From Pseudomonas benzenivorans (lineage in GTDB: Bacteria > Pseudomonadota > Gammaproteobacteria > Pseudomonadales > Pseudomonadaceae), in contig NZ_FNCT01000008.1 of assembly GCF_900100495.1 (NCBI RefSeq), positions 124,001-188,000 on the forward strand: a DNA stretch of 64,000 nt. The letters run 5' to 3'. Below are positions 18,717 through 30,243 of this stretch, piece by piece (positions within the stretch are counted from its first letter, which is position 1; each line of letters begins with the position of its first letter). The translations under genes and the position numbers were made by a program. A model generated the notes under the pieces. It was given only the letters and a program-made list of their open reading frames with translations, was not told the origin of the DNA and searched no databases.

Positions 18717-20059
18717 TGAACCGCGAAGCCACCCTACGCGAAGCCGGGCTGTGGAAACGCGGGGTTCTCTGGCTGCTGCTCCTGGCGCCGCTGTTCTTCG
18801 CCAGCTACGGCTTCGCCAACTGGCTGACGGCGCAGCGCGCGGATATCGGCAGCCTGGTGTTCGCCTGGGAAAGCCGAATCCCGCTTTGGCCCTGGAGCAT
18901 AGTGCCGTACTGGTCGATCGATCTGCTCTATGGCCTGTCCTTCCTCCTGCCTGCCAGTCGCCGGGAGATGGATCGGCATGCCCTGCGCCTGCTCAGCGCG
19001 CAACTGATCTGCATCGTCGGCTTTCTGCTCTGGCCACTGCGCTTCAGCTTCGAACGCCCTGCACTGGAAGGCCTGTTCGGCTGGCTGTTCGATCTGCTGA
19101 TGGGCTTCGACAAACCCTTCAACCAGGCGCCCTCGCTGCATATCACCCTGCTGGTGGTGCTCTGGGTGTGCTTCGCCCGCTACGCGAAGGGGCTGTGGCG
19201 CGGACTGCTGCATGGCTGGTTCTTGCTGATCGGCCTGTCGGTACTGACCACCTGGCAGCACCACTTTATCGATGTCCCGACCGGCGTCCTGGTCGGTTGG
19301 CTGTGCGTCTGGCTATGGCCGCAACAGGGCCGTAGCCCGCTGCGGCAGATGCGTCTGGCCAGGGATGCGCGGCGCTGGCGCCTGGCCCTGGGTTATGCCT
19401 TGGCGGCCGGCCTATGCCTCGTGCCGGCGATCACCCTGGGCGGTGCCTGGCTGTGGCTGGCGTGGCCAGCCCTGTCGCTGCTGTTGGTCGCACTCAACTA
19501 CGCGCTGTTCGGCGCCGAGGGTTTCCAGAAGCAGAGCGACGGGCGGCTGAGCCTGGCCGCCAGCTGGCTGCTCGCGCCCTATCTGGTCATGGCCTGGCTC
19601 AACTCGCGGTTGTGGACGCACCGCCATCCACCCGCAGATCCGGTTGGGGAGGGCGTCTGGCTCGGGCGCCTGCCGGGAAGCGGCGAGGCTGCACGCTTCG
19701 CCGCCCTGGTCGACCTCTGCGCCGAGCTGCCGACGCGCACCACCGGCCAGGCTTACCGCTCCGTGCCGGTACTCGATCTGACGCCGCCCAGTGCGCATGC
19801 CTGCCTGCAAGCCGCCCAGTCCATCGAGGAGCTCCGTCATCGGGGCCCGCTGCTGGTCTGTTGCGCCTTGGGCTATTCCCGCAGCGCCACCGCCACGGCC
19901 GCGTGGCTGTTACACCACGGGCATTGCCGGGACGTTCCTGCGGCGCTCGCGCGCATTCGCCAGGCCCGCCCGCAGGTGGTCCTCGGCGCAGCCCAGCAAC
20001 AGGCCCTGCAGGCCATGCTGCAACTGAATGGCAGCGACCCGGCGGGACCACCTGCATGA
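18716..20059 (+). CDS. PAP2 membrane phosphatase fused to dual-specificity phosphatase (YnbD-like)
   Basis: The 447-residue protein has a polytopic PAP2-type half with PSLHITLLVVLW (near 139, PSxH motif) and WQHHFIDVPTG (near 180, HxxxD motif). Its C-terminal cytosolic half is a dual-specificity phosphatase with the signature CCALGYSRSATA (C(x)5R, near 381-390). The start at 18716 (TGATG overlap with the previous stop) is preferred over an ATG at 18674 inside the upstream gene. The fusion is the same as in E. coli YnbD. By analogy with DSP-type phosphatidylglycerophosphate phosphatases it could remove a phosphate from a phospholipid made by the upstream transferase; that is inference. Confidence 0.85.
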   Translation: MNREATLREAGLWKRGVLWLLLLAPLFFASYGFANWLTAQRADIGSLVFAWESRIPLWPWSIVPYWSIDLLYGLSFLLPASRREMDRHALRLLSAQLICIVGFLLWPLRFSFERPALEGLFGWLFDLLMGFDKPFNQAPSLHITLLVVLWVCFARYAKGLWRGLLHGWFLLIGLSVLTTWQHHFIDVPTGVLVGWLCVWLWPQQGRSPLRQMRLARDARRWRLALGYALAAGLCLVPAITLGGAWLWLAWPALSLLLVALNYALFGAEGFQKQSDGRLSLAASWLLAPYLVMAWLNSRLWTHRHPPADPVGEGVWLGRLPGSGEAARFAALVDLCAELPTRTTGQAYRSVPVLDLTPPSAHACLQAAQSIEELRHRGPLLVCCALGYSRSATATAAWLLHHGHCRDVPAALARIRQARPQVVLGAAQQQALQAMLQLNGSDPAGPPA

Positions 20060-20511
20060 CCGCCGGAATCCAACTGCAGCTGGTCGCCAGCTTGCTGCGC
20101 CGCGGTCGCGCGCTGGATCGGCTGTCCCACGCCCTGAGCCTGTTGGCGCTGGCCATCGGCCTGGCCCCGCTGCTTGGCGCGGCCGCCAGCCTGGCCGTCG
20201 CCGGCCCTTGCACCCTGCTGGTTCTGCTCGGCCTGGCACAGCACTACTGGGCACAGCGGGTAGCCCTGGACGCCGAGCTGTTCCAACAGCTCGCACTATC
20301 CCCCGAACGGCTCGAAATCCATGCCGCGCAACTCGATAGCGCACTCGCACAACTCGGCCTGCGGCCCTGCGACAAGGTCCCGCGCGCCTGGTCCGAGCGC
20401 ATCCGTGGGGCCCTGCGTCTGCTGCGGGTGCAGCTGGCCTGGCTGCTCGGCCAATATCTGCTGGCCCTGCTGCTCATCCTCGCTCAGCCCTGGCTATCCA
20501 TCGCCGGATAA
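20056..20511 (+). CDS. Small membrane protein of the lipid operon, unknown function
   Basis: The 151-residue protein has one long hydrophobic region (residues 25-62, two helices) and a C-terminal helix (LAWLLGQYLLALLLILAQPWL), separated by an amphipathic stretch rich in Leu, Glu and Arg. I recognise no domain. The start overlaps the previous stop as ATGA, and the acyltransferase begins 10 bases after it, so it is a true member of the operon. E. coli ynbABCD as I recall it has no counterpart. Confidence 0.8.
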   Translation: MTAGIQLQLVASLLRRGRALDRLSHALSLLALAIGLAPLLGAAASLAVAGPCTLLVLLGLAQHYWAQRVALDAELFQQLALSPERLEIHAAQLDSALAQLGLRPCDKVPRAWSERIRGALRLLRVQLAWLLGQYLLALLLILAQPWLSIAG

Positions 20512-20521
20512 GGAGTCGTTC

Positions 20522-21142
20522 ATGCTCGCTTCCCTGGCCGCCTTCGCCATCACCTCGGGTGCCCGTCTGCTGACCGGCGCCCGCGCCCTATGGCTGGGCT
20601 GTACGGCACAGCCGGTACAGCGCCTGTACTTCGCCAACCACAGCAGCCATGGCGACTTCGTCCTGCTCTGGGCCTCGCTCCCCGCCGAACTGCGGCGCAG
20701 CACCCGGCCGGTGGCCGGCGCCGACTATTGGCTGACCGGCAGCGTGCGGCGTTACCTGATCCAGCGGGTGTTCAACGCCGTGCTGGTCGATCGTCAGCGT
20801 GCCAGCCCGGACAGCAACCCGCTGCAACCGATGCTCGATGCTCTGGATCGGGGGGATTCGCTGATCCTGTTCCCGGAAGGCACACGCAACCTGGAAGCCG
20901 GCCTGCTTCCGTTCAAGAGCGGTCTCTACCATCTGGCCCGGACGCGCCCCGGGGTGGAGTTGATCCCGGTGTGGATCGCCAACCTCAACCGGGTGATGCC
21001 AAAGGGCCGGGCTCTGCCCCTGCCGCTGCTGTGCACCCTGAGCTTTGGCGCTCCGCTTGCCTATCTGGAGGAGGAGGGCAAGGCCGCCTTCCTCGAACGC
21101 GCCCGCAACGCCCTATTGGCCCTGGCCCCCGAGGAAATCTGA
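20522..21142 (+). CDS. PlsC-type lysophospholipid acyltransferase
   Basis: The 206-residue protein begins at an ATG with AAGGAG 7 bases upstream. It has the acyltransferase motif I ANHSSHGDF (His40, Asp45; HX4D) and motif III FPEGTR near 119-124. It is shorter than LptA and lacks a clear multi-helix N-terminus. It would acylate a lysophospholipid, feeding phosphatidic acid to the CDP-diacylglycerol synthase that starts two bases after its stop. It is the operon's own acyltransferase, distinct from lptA upstream. Confidence 0.88.
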   Translation: MLASLAAFAITSGARLLTGARALWLGCTAQPVQRLYFANHSSHGDFVLLWASLPAELRRSTRPVAGADYWLTGSVRRYLIQRVFNAVLVDRQRASPDSNPLQPMLDALDRGDSLILFPEGTRNLEAGLLPFKSGLYHLARTRPGVELIPVWIANLNRVMPKGRALPLPLLCTLSFGAPLAYLEEEGKAAFLERARNALLALAPEEI

Positions 21143-21143
21143 G

Positions 21144-22076
21144 ATGGAGCGCAATAGCCTGTGGCTGTTCGCCGGTATCGGCGCCCTGTTGTTGCTCGCG
21201 ACGCTGGTCGGCCGGCTGCTCAAGCGCCGCTCCGGAGCGGCGCCTAACCCGGTGATCGACAACCTCAACGCCCGGATCAACGCCTGGTGGGTGATGGTGC
21301 TGGTGATCGGCAGCGCCTTCCTGTTCGGCAATATCGGCGTGATCCTGCTGTTCTACTGCGTGTCCTTCTACGCCCTGCGCGAGTTCATGACCCTCACGCC
21401 AACCCGCCGCAGCGACTACCCGGCACTGGTCGCCGCCTTCTATTTCGCCCTGCCGATGCAGTACCTGCTGATCGCCCTGGACTGGTACGGACTATTCGCC
21501 ATCTTCATTCCGGTGTACCTGTTCCTCCTGCTGCCGATCCTCGCCTCCCTCGGCGGCGATACCACACGCTTTCTCGAACGCGCCGCCGAGGTGCAGTGGG
21601 GGCTGATGATCGCGGTGTACTGCATCTCCTCGGTGCCGGCGCTGCTGACCCTGGAGATTCCCGGCTATGAAGGGCGCAACCTGCTGTTGATCGCCTGGTT
21701 GATCCTGGTGGTGCAGATCTCCGATGTGCTGCAGTACGTCTGCGGCAAGCTGTTCGGCACGCGCAAGATAGCCCCGCAGCTGTCCCCGTCGAAAACCCTG
21801 GAGGGTTTTCTCGGCGGCGTGGCCTTGGCCAGCCTGATCGGCGCGCTGCTGTACTGGATCACCCCGTTCGCCTTCTGGCAGGCCGCGCTGCTGGCCCTGC
21901 TGGTCAACCTGCTGGGTTTCGCCGGCGGCCTGGTGATGTCGGCGATCAAGCGTGATCGCGGGGTCAAGGATTGGGGCCATATGATCGAAGGCCATGGCGG
22001 CATGCTCGACCGCCTGGATTCGGTGTGCTTCGCCGCACCGGTGTTCTTCCACTTCGTGCGTTACTGGTGGGCCTGA
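21144..22076 (+). CDS. Phosphatidate cytidylyltransferase (CDP-diacylglycerol synthase, YnbB-like)
   Basis: The 310-residue polytopic inner-membrane protein makes CDP-diacylglycerol from CTP and phosphatidic acid. The CdsA signature is complete near residues 270-298: SAIKRDRGVKDWGHMIEGHGG followed by MLDRLDS. The housekeeping cdsA of Pseudomonas lies in the frr-uppS-dxr cluster elsewhere, so this is a paralogue. It is the last gene of the ynb-like operon; a hairpin follows at 22090-22158. Together with the acyltransferase and the CDP-alcohol transferase it could run a complete side branch of phospholipid synthesis. Confidence 0.9.
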   Translation: MERNSLWLFAGIGALLLLATLVGRLLKRRSGAAPNPVIDNLNARINAWWVMVLVIGSAFLFGNIGVILLFYCVSFYALREFMTLTPTRRSDYPALVAAFYFALPMQYLLIALDWYGLFAIFIPVYLFLLLPILASLGGDTTRFLERAAEVQWGLMIAVYCISSVPALLTLEIPGYEGRNLLLIAWLILVVQISDVLQYVCGKLFGTRKIAPQLSPSKTLEGFLGGVALASLIGALLYWITPFAFWQAALLALLVNLLGFAGGLVMSAIKRDRGVKDWGHMIEGHGGMLDRLDSVCFAAPVFFHFVRYWWA

Positions 22077-22089
22077 GGATCCAGCCTGC

Positions 22090-22158
22090 AGCCGTCCGGT
22101 GTTACTGCCTTCAGCGCCAGTAACGGAACTGAGTGATACGGGAACAGTCCGGACGGCT
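22090..22158 (+). terminator. Nested inverted repeat after lipid operon
   Basis: Outer arms AGCCGTCCGG (22090-22099) and CCGGACGGCT (22149-22158) enclose an inner pair GTTACTG/CAGTAAC (22101-22107, 22118-22124). The sequence TTTCTT follows. It lies 14 bases after the CDP-diacylglycerol synthase stop and is a plausible terminator. The inner palindrome may also be an activator site for the sRNA downstream. Confidence 0.6.
22100..22125 (+). promoter_or_regulatory. Palindromic upstream activating sequence, CbrB-like
   Basis: TGTTAC-N14-GTAACG lies about 110 bases upstream of the sigma54 -24 element. crcZ promoters are activated by the response regulator CbrB through a palindromic UAS at such distances. 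I recall the motif as TGTTAC/GTAACA-like but cannot check it. Confidence 0.6.
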
Positions 22159-22189
22159 TTCTTGCGCTGATCGGACGATCAGTTTTCAA

Positions 22190-22202
22190 TAAGACATTGA
22201 TT
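22190..22202 (-). promoter_or_regulatory. IHF binding site
   Basis: On the minus strand the sequence is AATCAATGTCTTA, a full match to the IHF consensus WATCAANNNNTTR. It lies between the palindrome and the sigma54 promoter in AT-rich DNA, as expected for a looping sigma54 promoter. Confidence 0.75.
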
Positions 22203-22221
22203 TATAACGTTTTTATAAAAA

Positions 22222-22237
22222 TGGCATGAGCTGTGCT
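22222..22237 (+). promoter_or_regulatory. Sigma54 (RpoN) promoter of sRNA
   Basis: TGGCATGAGCTGTGCT has the obligatory GG (22223-22224) and GC (22235-22236) separated by exactly 10 bases (consensus TGGCACG-N4-TTGCA). It predicts transcription starting near 22246-22249, right at the first A-rich motif. Confidence 0.8.
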
Positions 22238-22245
22238 ATAGCTAT

Positions 22246-22572
22246 GGAACAACAATAAAAAAATGAACAAGAAAAACATTTCCTCTCTGGCACAACAAAA
22301 ACAATAGGGCAGAGAAGTAGCAAACAGATTTTTTTGGAAAGGGTGTGCTTTTCTGGGGGTTAACCCTGGCAACCAGGCTTAGAAGAATAAAACTACCCTG
22401 AAGGTAGCTCGTGCACTGGTTGAGTCCCTGGCGACAATGGCAACACCGGCGTCCAAAAAAATACGTTTGCCCTTGAGCAGATCGCTAAAAACAACAACAG
22501 ATCGTTCAATAACAAAAACAAAGCACGCAGCAATTATTTGAGGGGAGCCACGGCTCCCCTCAGTGCTTTCTG
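22246..22572 (+). ncRNA. crcZ: CrcZ/CrcY/CrcX-type small RNA (Hfq/Crc sequestering)
   Basis: About 325 bases without a plausible gene carry repeated A-rich AAYAA-type motifs: AACAACAATAA (22248-22258), AACAAAAACAATA (22294-22306), AGAATAAAA (22384-22392), AAAAACAACAACA (22487-22499) and AATAACAAAAACAAA (22508-22522). These are the CA motifs by which CrcZ-family RNAs titrate Hfq-Crc and relieve carbon catabolite repression. The RNA ends in a perfect 11-base stem (TGAGGGGAGCC at 22539-22549 with 22552-22562) followed by GTGCTTTCT. The promoter is sigma54-type with an IHF site and upstream palindrome, the known crcZ layout. Classic crcZ lies beside cbrB, so this copy near gyrB may be the paralogue called crcY or crcX in other species. 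Confidence 0.85.
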
Positions 22573-22721
22573 GCAGCCGTACTTTTCGGCCGAACCAGCC
22601 CAGCCCGTCACCCGCGAATGTCCCCCGATTGCCTAGCCCCTTGCCGAGGCTCTCCGCATTCTGCCCTGCACACCAGCAGGCTGGCGCAGACGTGGCCATT
22701 CGGCAGCTAAACCTAATTGTC

Positions 22722-22754
22722 CAAAAGCGAACCCCGGCGCTGGGCCGGGGTTCG
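22722..22754 (-). terminator. Intrinsic terminator of gyrB
   Basis: CGAACCCCGG (22728-22737) pairs with CCGGGGTTCG (22745-22754); on the leftward transcript it is followed by CTTTTGG. It lies 52 bases after the gyrB stop and ends the dnaA-dnaN-recF-gyrB operon. Bases 22573-22721 show nothing I can assign. Confidence 0.85.
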
Positions 22755-22806
22755 GGTATGACTCTAATTCCGCTCGAACACGACTTATATGCCGGTCTAC
22801 ATCTCG

Positions 22807-26332
<3,526 letters not shown>

Positions 26333-26339
26333 TAAAGGG

Positions 26340-27443
26340 TTACAGACGCATCGGCATGACGACGTAGGCAGAATCGTCGTTATCGGCTTCCTGGACCAGC
26401 GCGCTGCTGTTGGCGTCGGAAAGAATCAGACGCACCTGCTCGGTGGTCATCACGCCCAACACGTCCAGCAGGTAGCTGACGTTGAAACCGATCTCCAGAG
26501 CGTTGCCGTTGTAATCCACGGCGATCTCTTCTTCCGCCTCTTCCTGCTCGGGGTTGTTCGCCTGGATCTTCAGCAGACCGGCCTCTAGCTGCAGGCGAAT
26601 GCCGCGGTACTTTTCATTCGACAGAATCGCCGTGCGGCTGAAGGCCTCACGCAAGCCCTGACGATCGGCCACCACCAGCTTGTCGCCACCACGCGGCAAC
26701 ACCCGCTCGTAATCGGGGAACTTGCCGTCGACCAGTTTAGAGGTGAAGGTGAACTCGCCGGTGGTCGCGCGAATGTGATGTTGCCCCAAAACGATGCTGA
26801 CGCTGCCGTCCTGCTCGGTAAGCAACCGCGCCAATTCGAGGATGCCTTTGCGCGGCACGATCACCTGATGCCGTTCGGTGTGCTCGATAGCCGCCTCCAT
26901 CGAACACATGGCCAAGCGATGGCCGTCGGTAGCGACCGCACGCAGGACTCCGGTCTGCACTTCCAGCAGCATGCCGTTGAGGTAGTAGCGCACGTCCTGC
27001 TGGGCCATGGCGAAGCTGGTGCGCTCGATCAACCGGCGCAGCTTGCTTTGCACCAGACTGAAGGTCAGCGAACCCGGACCTTCCTCGACTGTCGGGAAAT
27101 CATTGGCCGGCAGGGTCGACAAGGAAAAGCGGCTGCGCCCGGCCTTGACCAGCAATTTCTGTTCGTCGATGCGGATATCGATCAAGGCGTCGTTCGGCAG
27201 ACTCTTGCAGATGTCCATCAGCTTGCGCGCCGGAACGGTGATTTCGCCAGGCTCCGCCGCTTCTTCCAGGGTCACCCGGCCGACCAGTTCGACCTCGAGA
27301 TCGGTTCCGGTCAGCGACAGTTGCTGGCCTTCGACCACCAGCAGCACATTGGACAGCACCGGCAAGGTCTGGCGGCGTTCCACGACGCCGGCGACCAGTT
27401 GCAGAGGTTTCAACAGGGCTTCGCGTTGAATGGTGAAATGCAT
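26340..27443 (-). CDS. dnaN: DNA polymerase III beta sliding clamp
   Basis: DnaN is the processivity clamp. Its 367 residues match the family, and three repeated clamp domains can be followed: [45 protein letters not shown]; and [25 protein letters not shown]. The end ...[11 protein letters not shown] is the conserved C-terminal PMRL motif of bacterial clamps. It lies between dnaA (29-base gap) and recF in the leftward origin operon. Confidence 0.98.
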   Translation of the reverse strand: MHFTIQREALLKPLQLVAGVVERRQTLPVLSNVLLVVEGQQLSLTGTDLEVELVGRVTLEEAAEPGEITVPARKLMDICKSLPNDALIDIRIDEQKLLVKAGRSRFSLSTLPANDFPTVEEGPGSLTFSLVQSKLRRLIERTSFAMAQQDVRYYLNGMLLEVQTGVLRAVATDGHRLAMCSMEAAIEHTERHQVIVPRKGILELARLLTEQDGSVSIVLGQHHIRATTGEFTFTSKLVDGKFPDYERVLPRGGDKLVVADRQGLREAFSRTAILSNEKYRGIRLQLEAGLLKIQANNPEQEEAEEEIAVDYNGNALEIGFNVSYLLDVLGVMTTEQVRLILSDANSSALVQEADNDDSAYVVMPMRL

Positions 27444-27472
27444 GGTCTAGTCCCTTGCCTAGTGGTTGCGTA

Positions 27473-28927
27473 TTAAGTGGTCAGAGTACGCAGCAGGTTC
27501 TTGTAGTCCTCGCGGATGTCCGCGTCGGATTCCTTAAGTTCAGCAATCTTACGGCAAGCATGCAATACCGTAGTGTGATCGCGCCCGCCGAAGGCATCGC
27601 CGATCTCCGGCAGGCTATGGTTGGTCAACTCCTTCGACAGCGCCATCGCCACCTGCCGCGGCCGCGCCACCGACCGCGAGCGGCGCTTGGAAAGCAGATC
27701 GGAGATCTTGATCTTGTAGTACTCGGCGACCGTGCGCTGGATATTGTCGATGCTGACCAGCTTGTCCTGCAGCGCCAACAGGTCCTTCAGCGATTCACGG
27801 ATCAATTCGATGGTGATGTCGCGGCCCATGAAGTGCGAGTGCGCAATCACCCGCTTGAGCGCCCCCTCCAGCTCACGTACGTTGGAGCGAATGCGCTGGG
27901 CGATGAAGAACGCCGCGTCGTGCGGTAACTCGACCTTGGCCTGATCGGCCTTCTTCATCAGGATCGCCACCCGGGTTTCCAATTCCGGCGGCTCGACCGC
28001 CACCGTCAGCCCCCAACCGAAGCGCGATTTCAGGCGCTCCTCCAGGCCTTCGATTTCTTTCGGGTAGCGGTCACTGGTCAGGATCACCTGTTGACCACCC
28101 TCGAGCAGCGCGTTGAAGGTGTGGAAGAACTCCTCCTGGGAGCGCTCCTTTTTGGCGAAGAACTGGATGTCGTCGATCAGCAGGGCATCGACCGAACGGT
28201 AGAAGCGCTTGAACTCGTTGATCGCATTCAGTTGCAGCGCCTTGACCATGTCGGCAACGAAGCGCTCCGAGTGCAGGTACACCACCTTGGCGTTCGGGTT
28301 CTTCTGCAACAGGTGGTTACCCACCGCATGCATCAGGTGGGTCTTGCCCAGGCCCACGCCGCCGTACAGAAACAGCGGGTTGTAACCATGCTTGGGGTTG
28401 TCGGCCACCTGCCAGGCTGCGGCGCGCGCCAACTGGTTGGATTTCCCCTCGACGAAATTGTCGAAGGTAAAGGTGCGGTTCAGGTAGCTGGTGTGTTTGA
28501 GCGCGCCTTCCACCTGTACCGAACGCTCGGTACGCGCCGGGGGCGTCTGGCCAGCGGCGCCGATCATCGGATCGAAGCTGGAACGCGATGGCTCGGCCTG
28601 GGTCGCGAGCGGTTGCGCTGCCGCGACGGGGGTGTTCGTCACAACCGCTGTCGGTGCCGCGGCAACGCGGGGAGCGGCGCTGCGTTTGCTGCCTATTAAT
28701 AAGGAAAGCGCTGGCACCAGGCCATTGGTACGCTCGGTCAGCAGCTCCAGCAAACGACTCAGGTACTTTTCGTTAACCCAGTCGAGCACGAAACGGTTCG
28801 GCGCATACACGCGAAGCTCGTCGCCAGCTGCTTCGACCTGCAGTGGACGGATCCAGGTGTTGAATTGCTGGGCCGGCAGTTCGTCGCGCAAAAGCTCCAC
28901 GCACTGCTGCCAAAGTTCCACTGACAC
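27473..28927 (-). CDS. dnaA: Chromosomal replication initiator DnaA
   Basis: DnaA binds DnaA boxes and melts the origin with ATP. The 484 residues start at a GTG (28927) preceded by AGGGGA. Domain I is [23 protein letters not shown] linker rich in Ala, Thr and Pro follows (about 85-135). The AAA+ domain has Walker [19 protein letters not shown] and Walker [11 protein letters not shown]. The helix-turn-helix domain IV ends with the DnaA signature ([15 protein letters not shown], then [15 protein letters not shown]). It is the first gene of dnaA-dnaN-recF-gyrB. A DnaA box overlaps the predicted promoter. Confidence 0.98.
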   Translation of the reverse strand: MSVELWQQCVELLRDELPAQQFNTWIRPLQVEAAGDELRVYAPNRFVLDWVNEKYLSRLLELLTERTNGLVPALSLLIGSKRSAAPRVAAAPTAVVTNTPVAAAQPLATQAEPSRSSFDPMIGAAGQTPPARTERSVQVEGALKHTSYLNRTFTFDNFVEGKSNQLARAAAWQVADNPKHGYNPLFLYGGVGLGKTHLMHAVGNHLLQKNPNAKVVYLHSERFVADMVKALQLNAINEFKRFYRSVDALLIDDIQFFAKKERSQEEFFHTFNALLEGGQQVILTSDRYPKEIEGLEERLKSRFGWGLTVAVEPPELETRVAILMKKADQAKVELPHDAAFFIAQRIRSNVRELEGALKRVIAHSHFMGRDITIELIRESLKDLLALQDKLVSIDNIQRTVAEYYKIKISDLLSKRRSRSVARPRQVAMALSKELTNHSLPEIGDAFGGRDHTTVLHACRKIAELKESDADIREDYKNLLRTLTT

Positions 28928-28972
28928 GGATATCCCCTAAGTCGAAAGGCGGCAAGGCAAAAAACAGCCGTC

Positions 28973-29003
28973 ATTGTAGCCTTCGAAGGCCGAGTTATCC
29001 ACA
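28973..29003 (-). promoter_or_regulatory. dnaA promoter overlapped by a DnaA box
   Basis: On the minus strand TGGATA (-35) is 17 bases from TACAAT (-10), giving a start near 28966 and a short leader before the GTG at 28927. A perfect DnaA box (28995-29003) covers the -35 hexamer, which fits DnaA autorepression. Confidence 0.65.
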
Positions 29004-29362
29004 TGAATAGGCGCTGTACTGCAAGGAAAATCAAGGTGTTATTGGTTCTACACGGTCGCCTGGCAGAAGCAGGGAAATCTGTGGATAAGCGTCCCCAAGG
29101 GGGTGGGACAAGCCTGGGCAAAAGCTGCTGGAAAACTCCCTTGTGGGTAACTTGCCCTTCCATCCCCAGCTTATCCGCCCGCGGCGCACAGCCGGGGCAC
29201 GGTTTTTCGACAGGGTTGCCCGCCTCTAAAACTCCCGCTTCACGGGTCCTCCAGGCACTTATGCACAGATAGGACAAGGGCTAATGATTACAAGCATTAC
29301 AGAACATCTTTAAATATTCTCTTCTTTATATTTCTAATCCTCAGCAAAACGCTGGTTGGAAA

Positions 29363-29391
29363 TTGACCTGACCCTCGGGTTTCTCTAGAAT
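29363..29391 (+). promoter_or_regulatory. rpmH promoter
   Basis: TTGACC (29363-29368), 17 bases, then TAGAAT (29386-29391): a near-consensus sigma70 promoter 60 bases before the rpmH ATG. Confidence 0.85.
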
Positions 29392-29451
29392 TGCCGGTCT
29401 CTTAAAACGGGGGCCATTCCGGCCCGTAGTCGACCACCCAGGTAACACACC

Positions 29452-29586
29452 ATGAAACGCACTTTCCAACCCAGCACCATCAAGCGCGCTCGCACCCACG
29501 GCTTCCGTGCCCGCATGGCCACCAAGAACGGCCGCGCGGTCCTGTCGCGCCGTCGCGCCAAAGGCCGTAAGCGTCTGACTGTCTAA
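29452..29586 (+). CDS. rpmH: 50S ribosomal protein L34
   Basis: This 44-residue basic protein starts [20 protein letters not shown] and ends GRKRLTV, the L34 sequence of Pseudomonas. It is a structural component of the large ribosomal subunit. Its own strong promoter lies 60 bases upstream. rnpA starts 12 bases after its stop, so rpmH-rnpA-yidD-yidC form one rightward operon from the origin. Confidence 0.97.
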   Translation: MKRTFQPSTIKRARTHGFRARMATKNGRAVLSRRRAKGRKRLTV

Positions 29587-29598
29587 TTTCCCAGTCAG

Positions 29599-30003
29599 GT
29601 GGTGAGTCGAGGCTTCGGTCGGGAAAAGCGTCTGCTAACTCCCCGGCACTTCAAGGCAGTCTTCGACTCCCCCAGCGGCAAAGTTCCGGGCAAAAATGTC
29701 CTGCTGCTTGCACGTAATAACGACCTCGACCACCCCCGTCTCGGGTTGGTGATCGGCAAGAAAAGCGTCAAGCTGTCGGTTGAGCGCAATCGTCTGAAGC
29801 GCCAGATCCGCGAATCGTTCCGGCTGAACCAAGATGCCTTGGTCGGTTGGGACATCGTGGTGGTTGCGCGCAAGGGCTTGGGTGATCTGGACAACAGCGA
29901 GCTGGCTCAACAGTTCGGCAAACTCTGGAGACGCCTGGCGCGCAACAAGCCGAGCCCGGTGGCGGATGTCCAAACTGGGGTAAGCGATAGCCCCCATGCG
30001 TAA
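29599..30003 (+). CDS. rnpA: Ribonuclease P protein component
   Basis: RnpA is the protein subunit of RNase P, which processes tRNA 5' ends. It has 134 residues with the RNR signature as [20 protein letters not shown] near residues 57-76. The N-terminus [14 protein letters not shown] and the [11 protein letters not shown] strand are typical. Two tandem GTG codons (29599, 29602) can serve as start; AGGT is upstream. Its 3' end overlaps yidD by 8 bases. Confidence 0.95.
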   Translation: MVSRGFGREKRLLTPRHFKAVFDSPSGKVPGKNVLLLARNNDLDHPRLGLVIGKKSVKLSVERNRLKRQIRESFRLNQDALVGWDIVVVARKGLGDLDNSELAQQFGKLWRRLARNKPSPVADVQTGVSDSPHA

Positions 30004-30241
30004 ACTGGCCTTGGCTTCAATCCGGTTCTACCGCTATGCCATCAGTCCACTGATGGCCAGTCACTGTCGCTTTTATCCAAGCTGTTCTTGCTACGCGCAT
30101 GAGGCCATCGAGCAACATGGTCTCATGCGTGGCGGCTGGCTGGCCTTGCGTCGGCTTGGCCACTGTCACCCGTGGAATCCCGGTGGCTACGACCCGGTCC
30201 CCCCCGCGAAAACCTCCCGTTCCTCTTCGATGGCCGAATAA
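29996..30241 (+). CDS. yidD: Membrane protein insertion efficiency factor YidD
   Basis: YidD is an 81-residue, Cys-rich, membrane-associated protein that aids YidC-dependent insertion. The hallmark blocks are [21 protein letters not shown] near residues 11-31 and [17 protein letters not shown] near 53-69. It overlaps rnpA, and yidC follows two bases after its stop, giving the universally conserved rnpA-yidD-yidC order. Confidence 0.95.
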   Translation: MRKLALASIRFYRYAISPLMASHCRFYPSCSCYAHEAIEQHGLMRGGWLALRRLGHCHPWNPGGYDPVPPAKTSRSSSMAE

Positions 30242-30243
30242 TC

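Larger units (their letters stand above)
28928..29451. other. oriC: Chromosomal replication origin oriC (dnaA-rpmH intergenic)
   Basis: The 524-base gap between divergent dnaA and rpmH contains perfect DnaA boxes TTATCCACA at 28995-29003 (plus) and 29090-29098 (minus), TTATGCACA at 29259-29267 (fits TTATNCACA) and a weaker TTATCCGCC at 29171. An AT-rich stretch at 29281-29340, with TTTAAATATT and TTTATATTTC, is the probable unwinding element. Gene orientation switches here, and Pseudomonas origins are known to lie between dnaA and rpmH. The region also holds the dnaA and rpmH promoters. Confidence 0.9.

Noticed and set aside
22379..22699. Possible 106-codon gene on the minus strand in the sRNA island
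   Set aside because: Overlaps the structured RNA and its terminator; no ribosome binding site or family resemblance.
29003..29272. Open frame of 89 codons within oriC
   Set aside because: Crosses DnaA boxes and lacks coding-like composition; the dnaA-rpmH gap is the origin.
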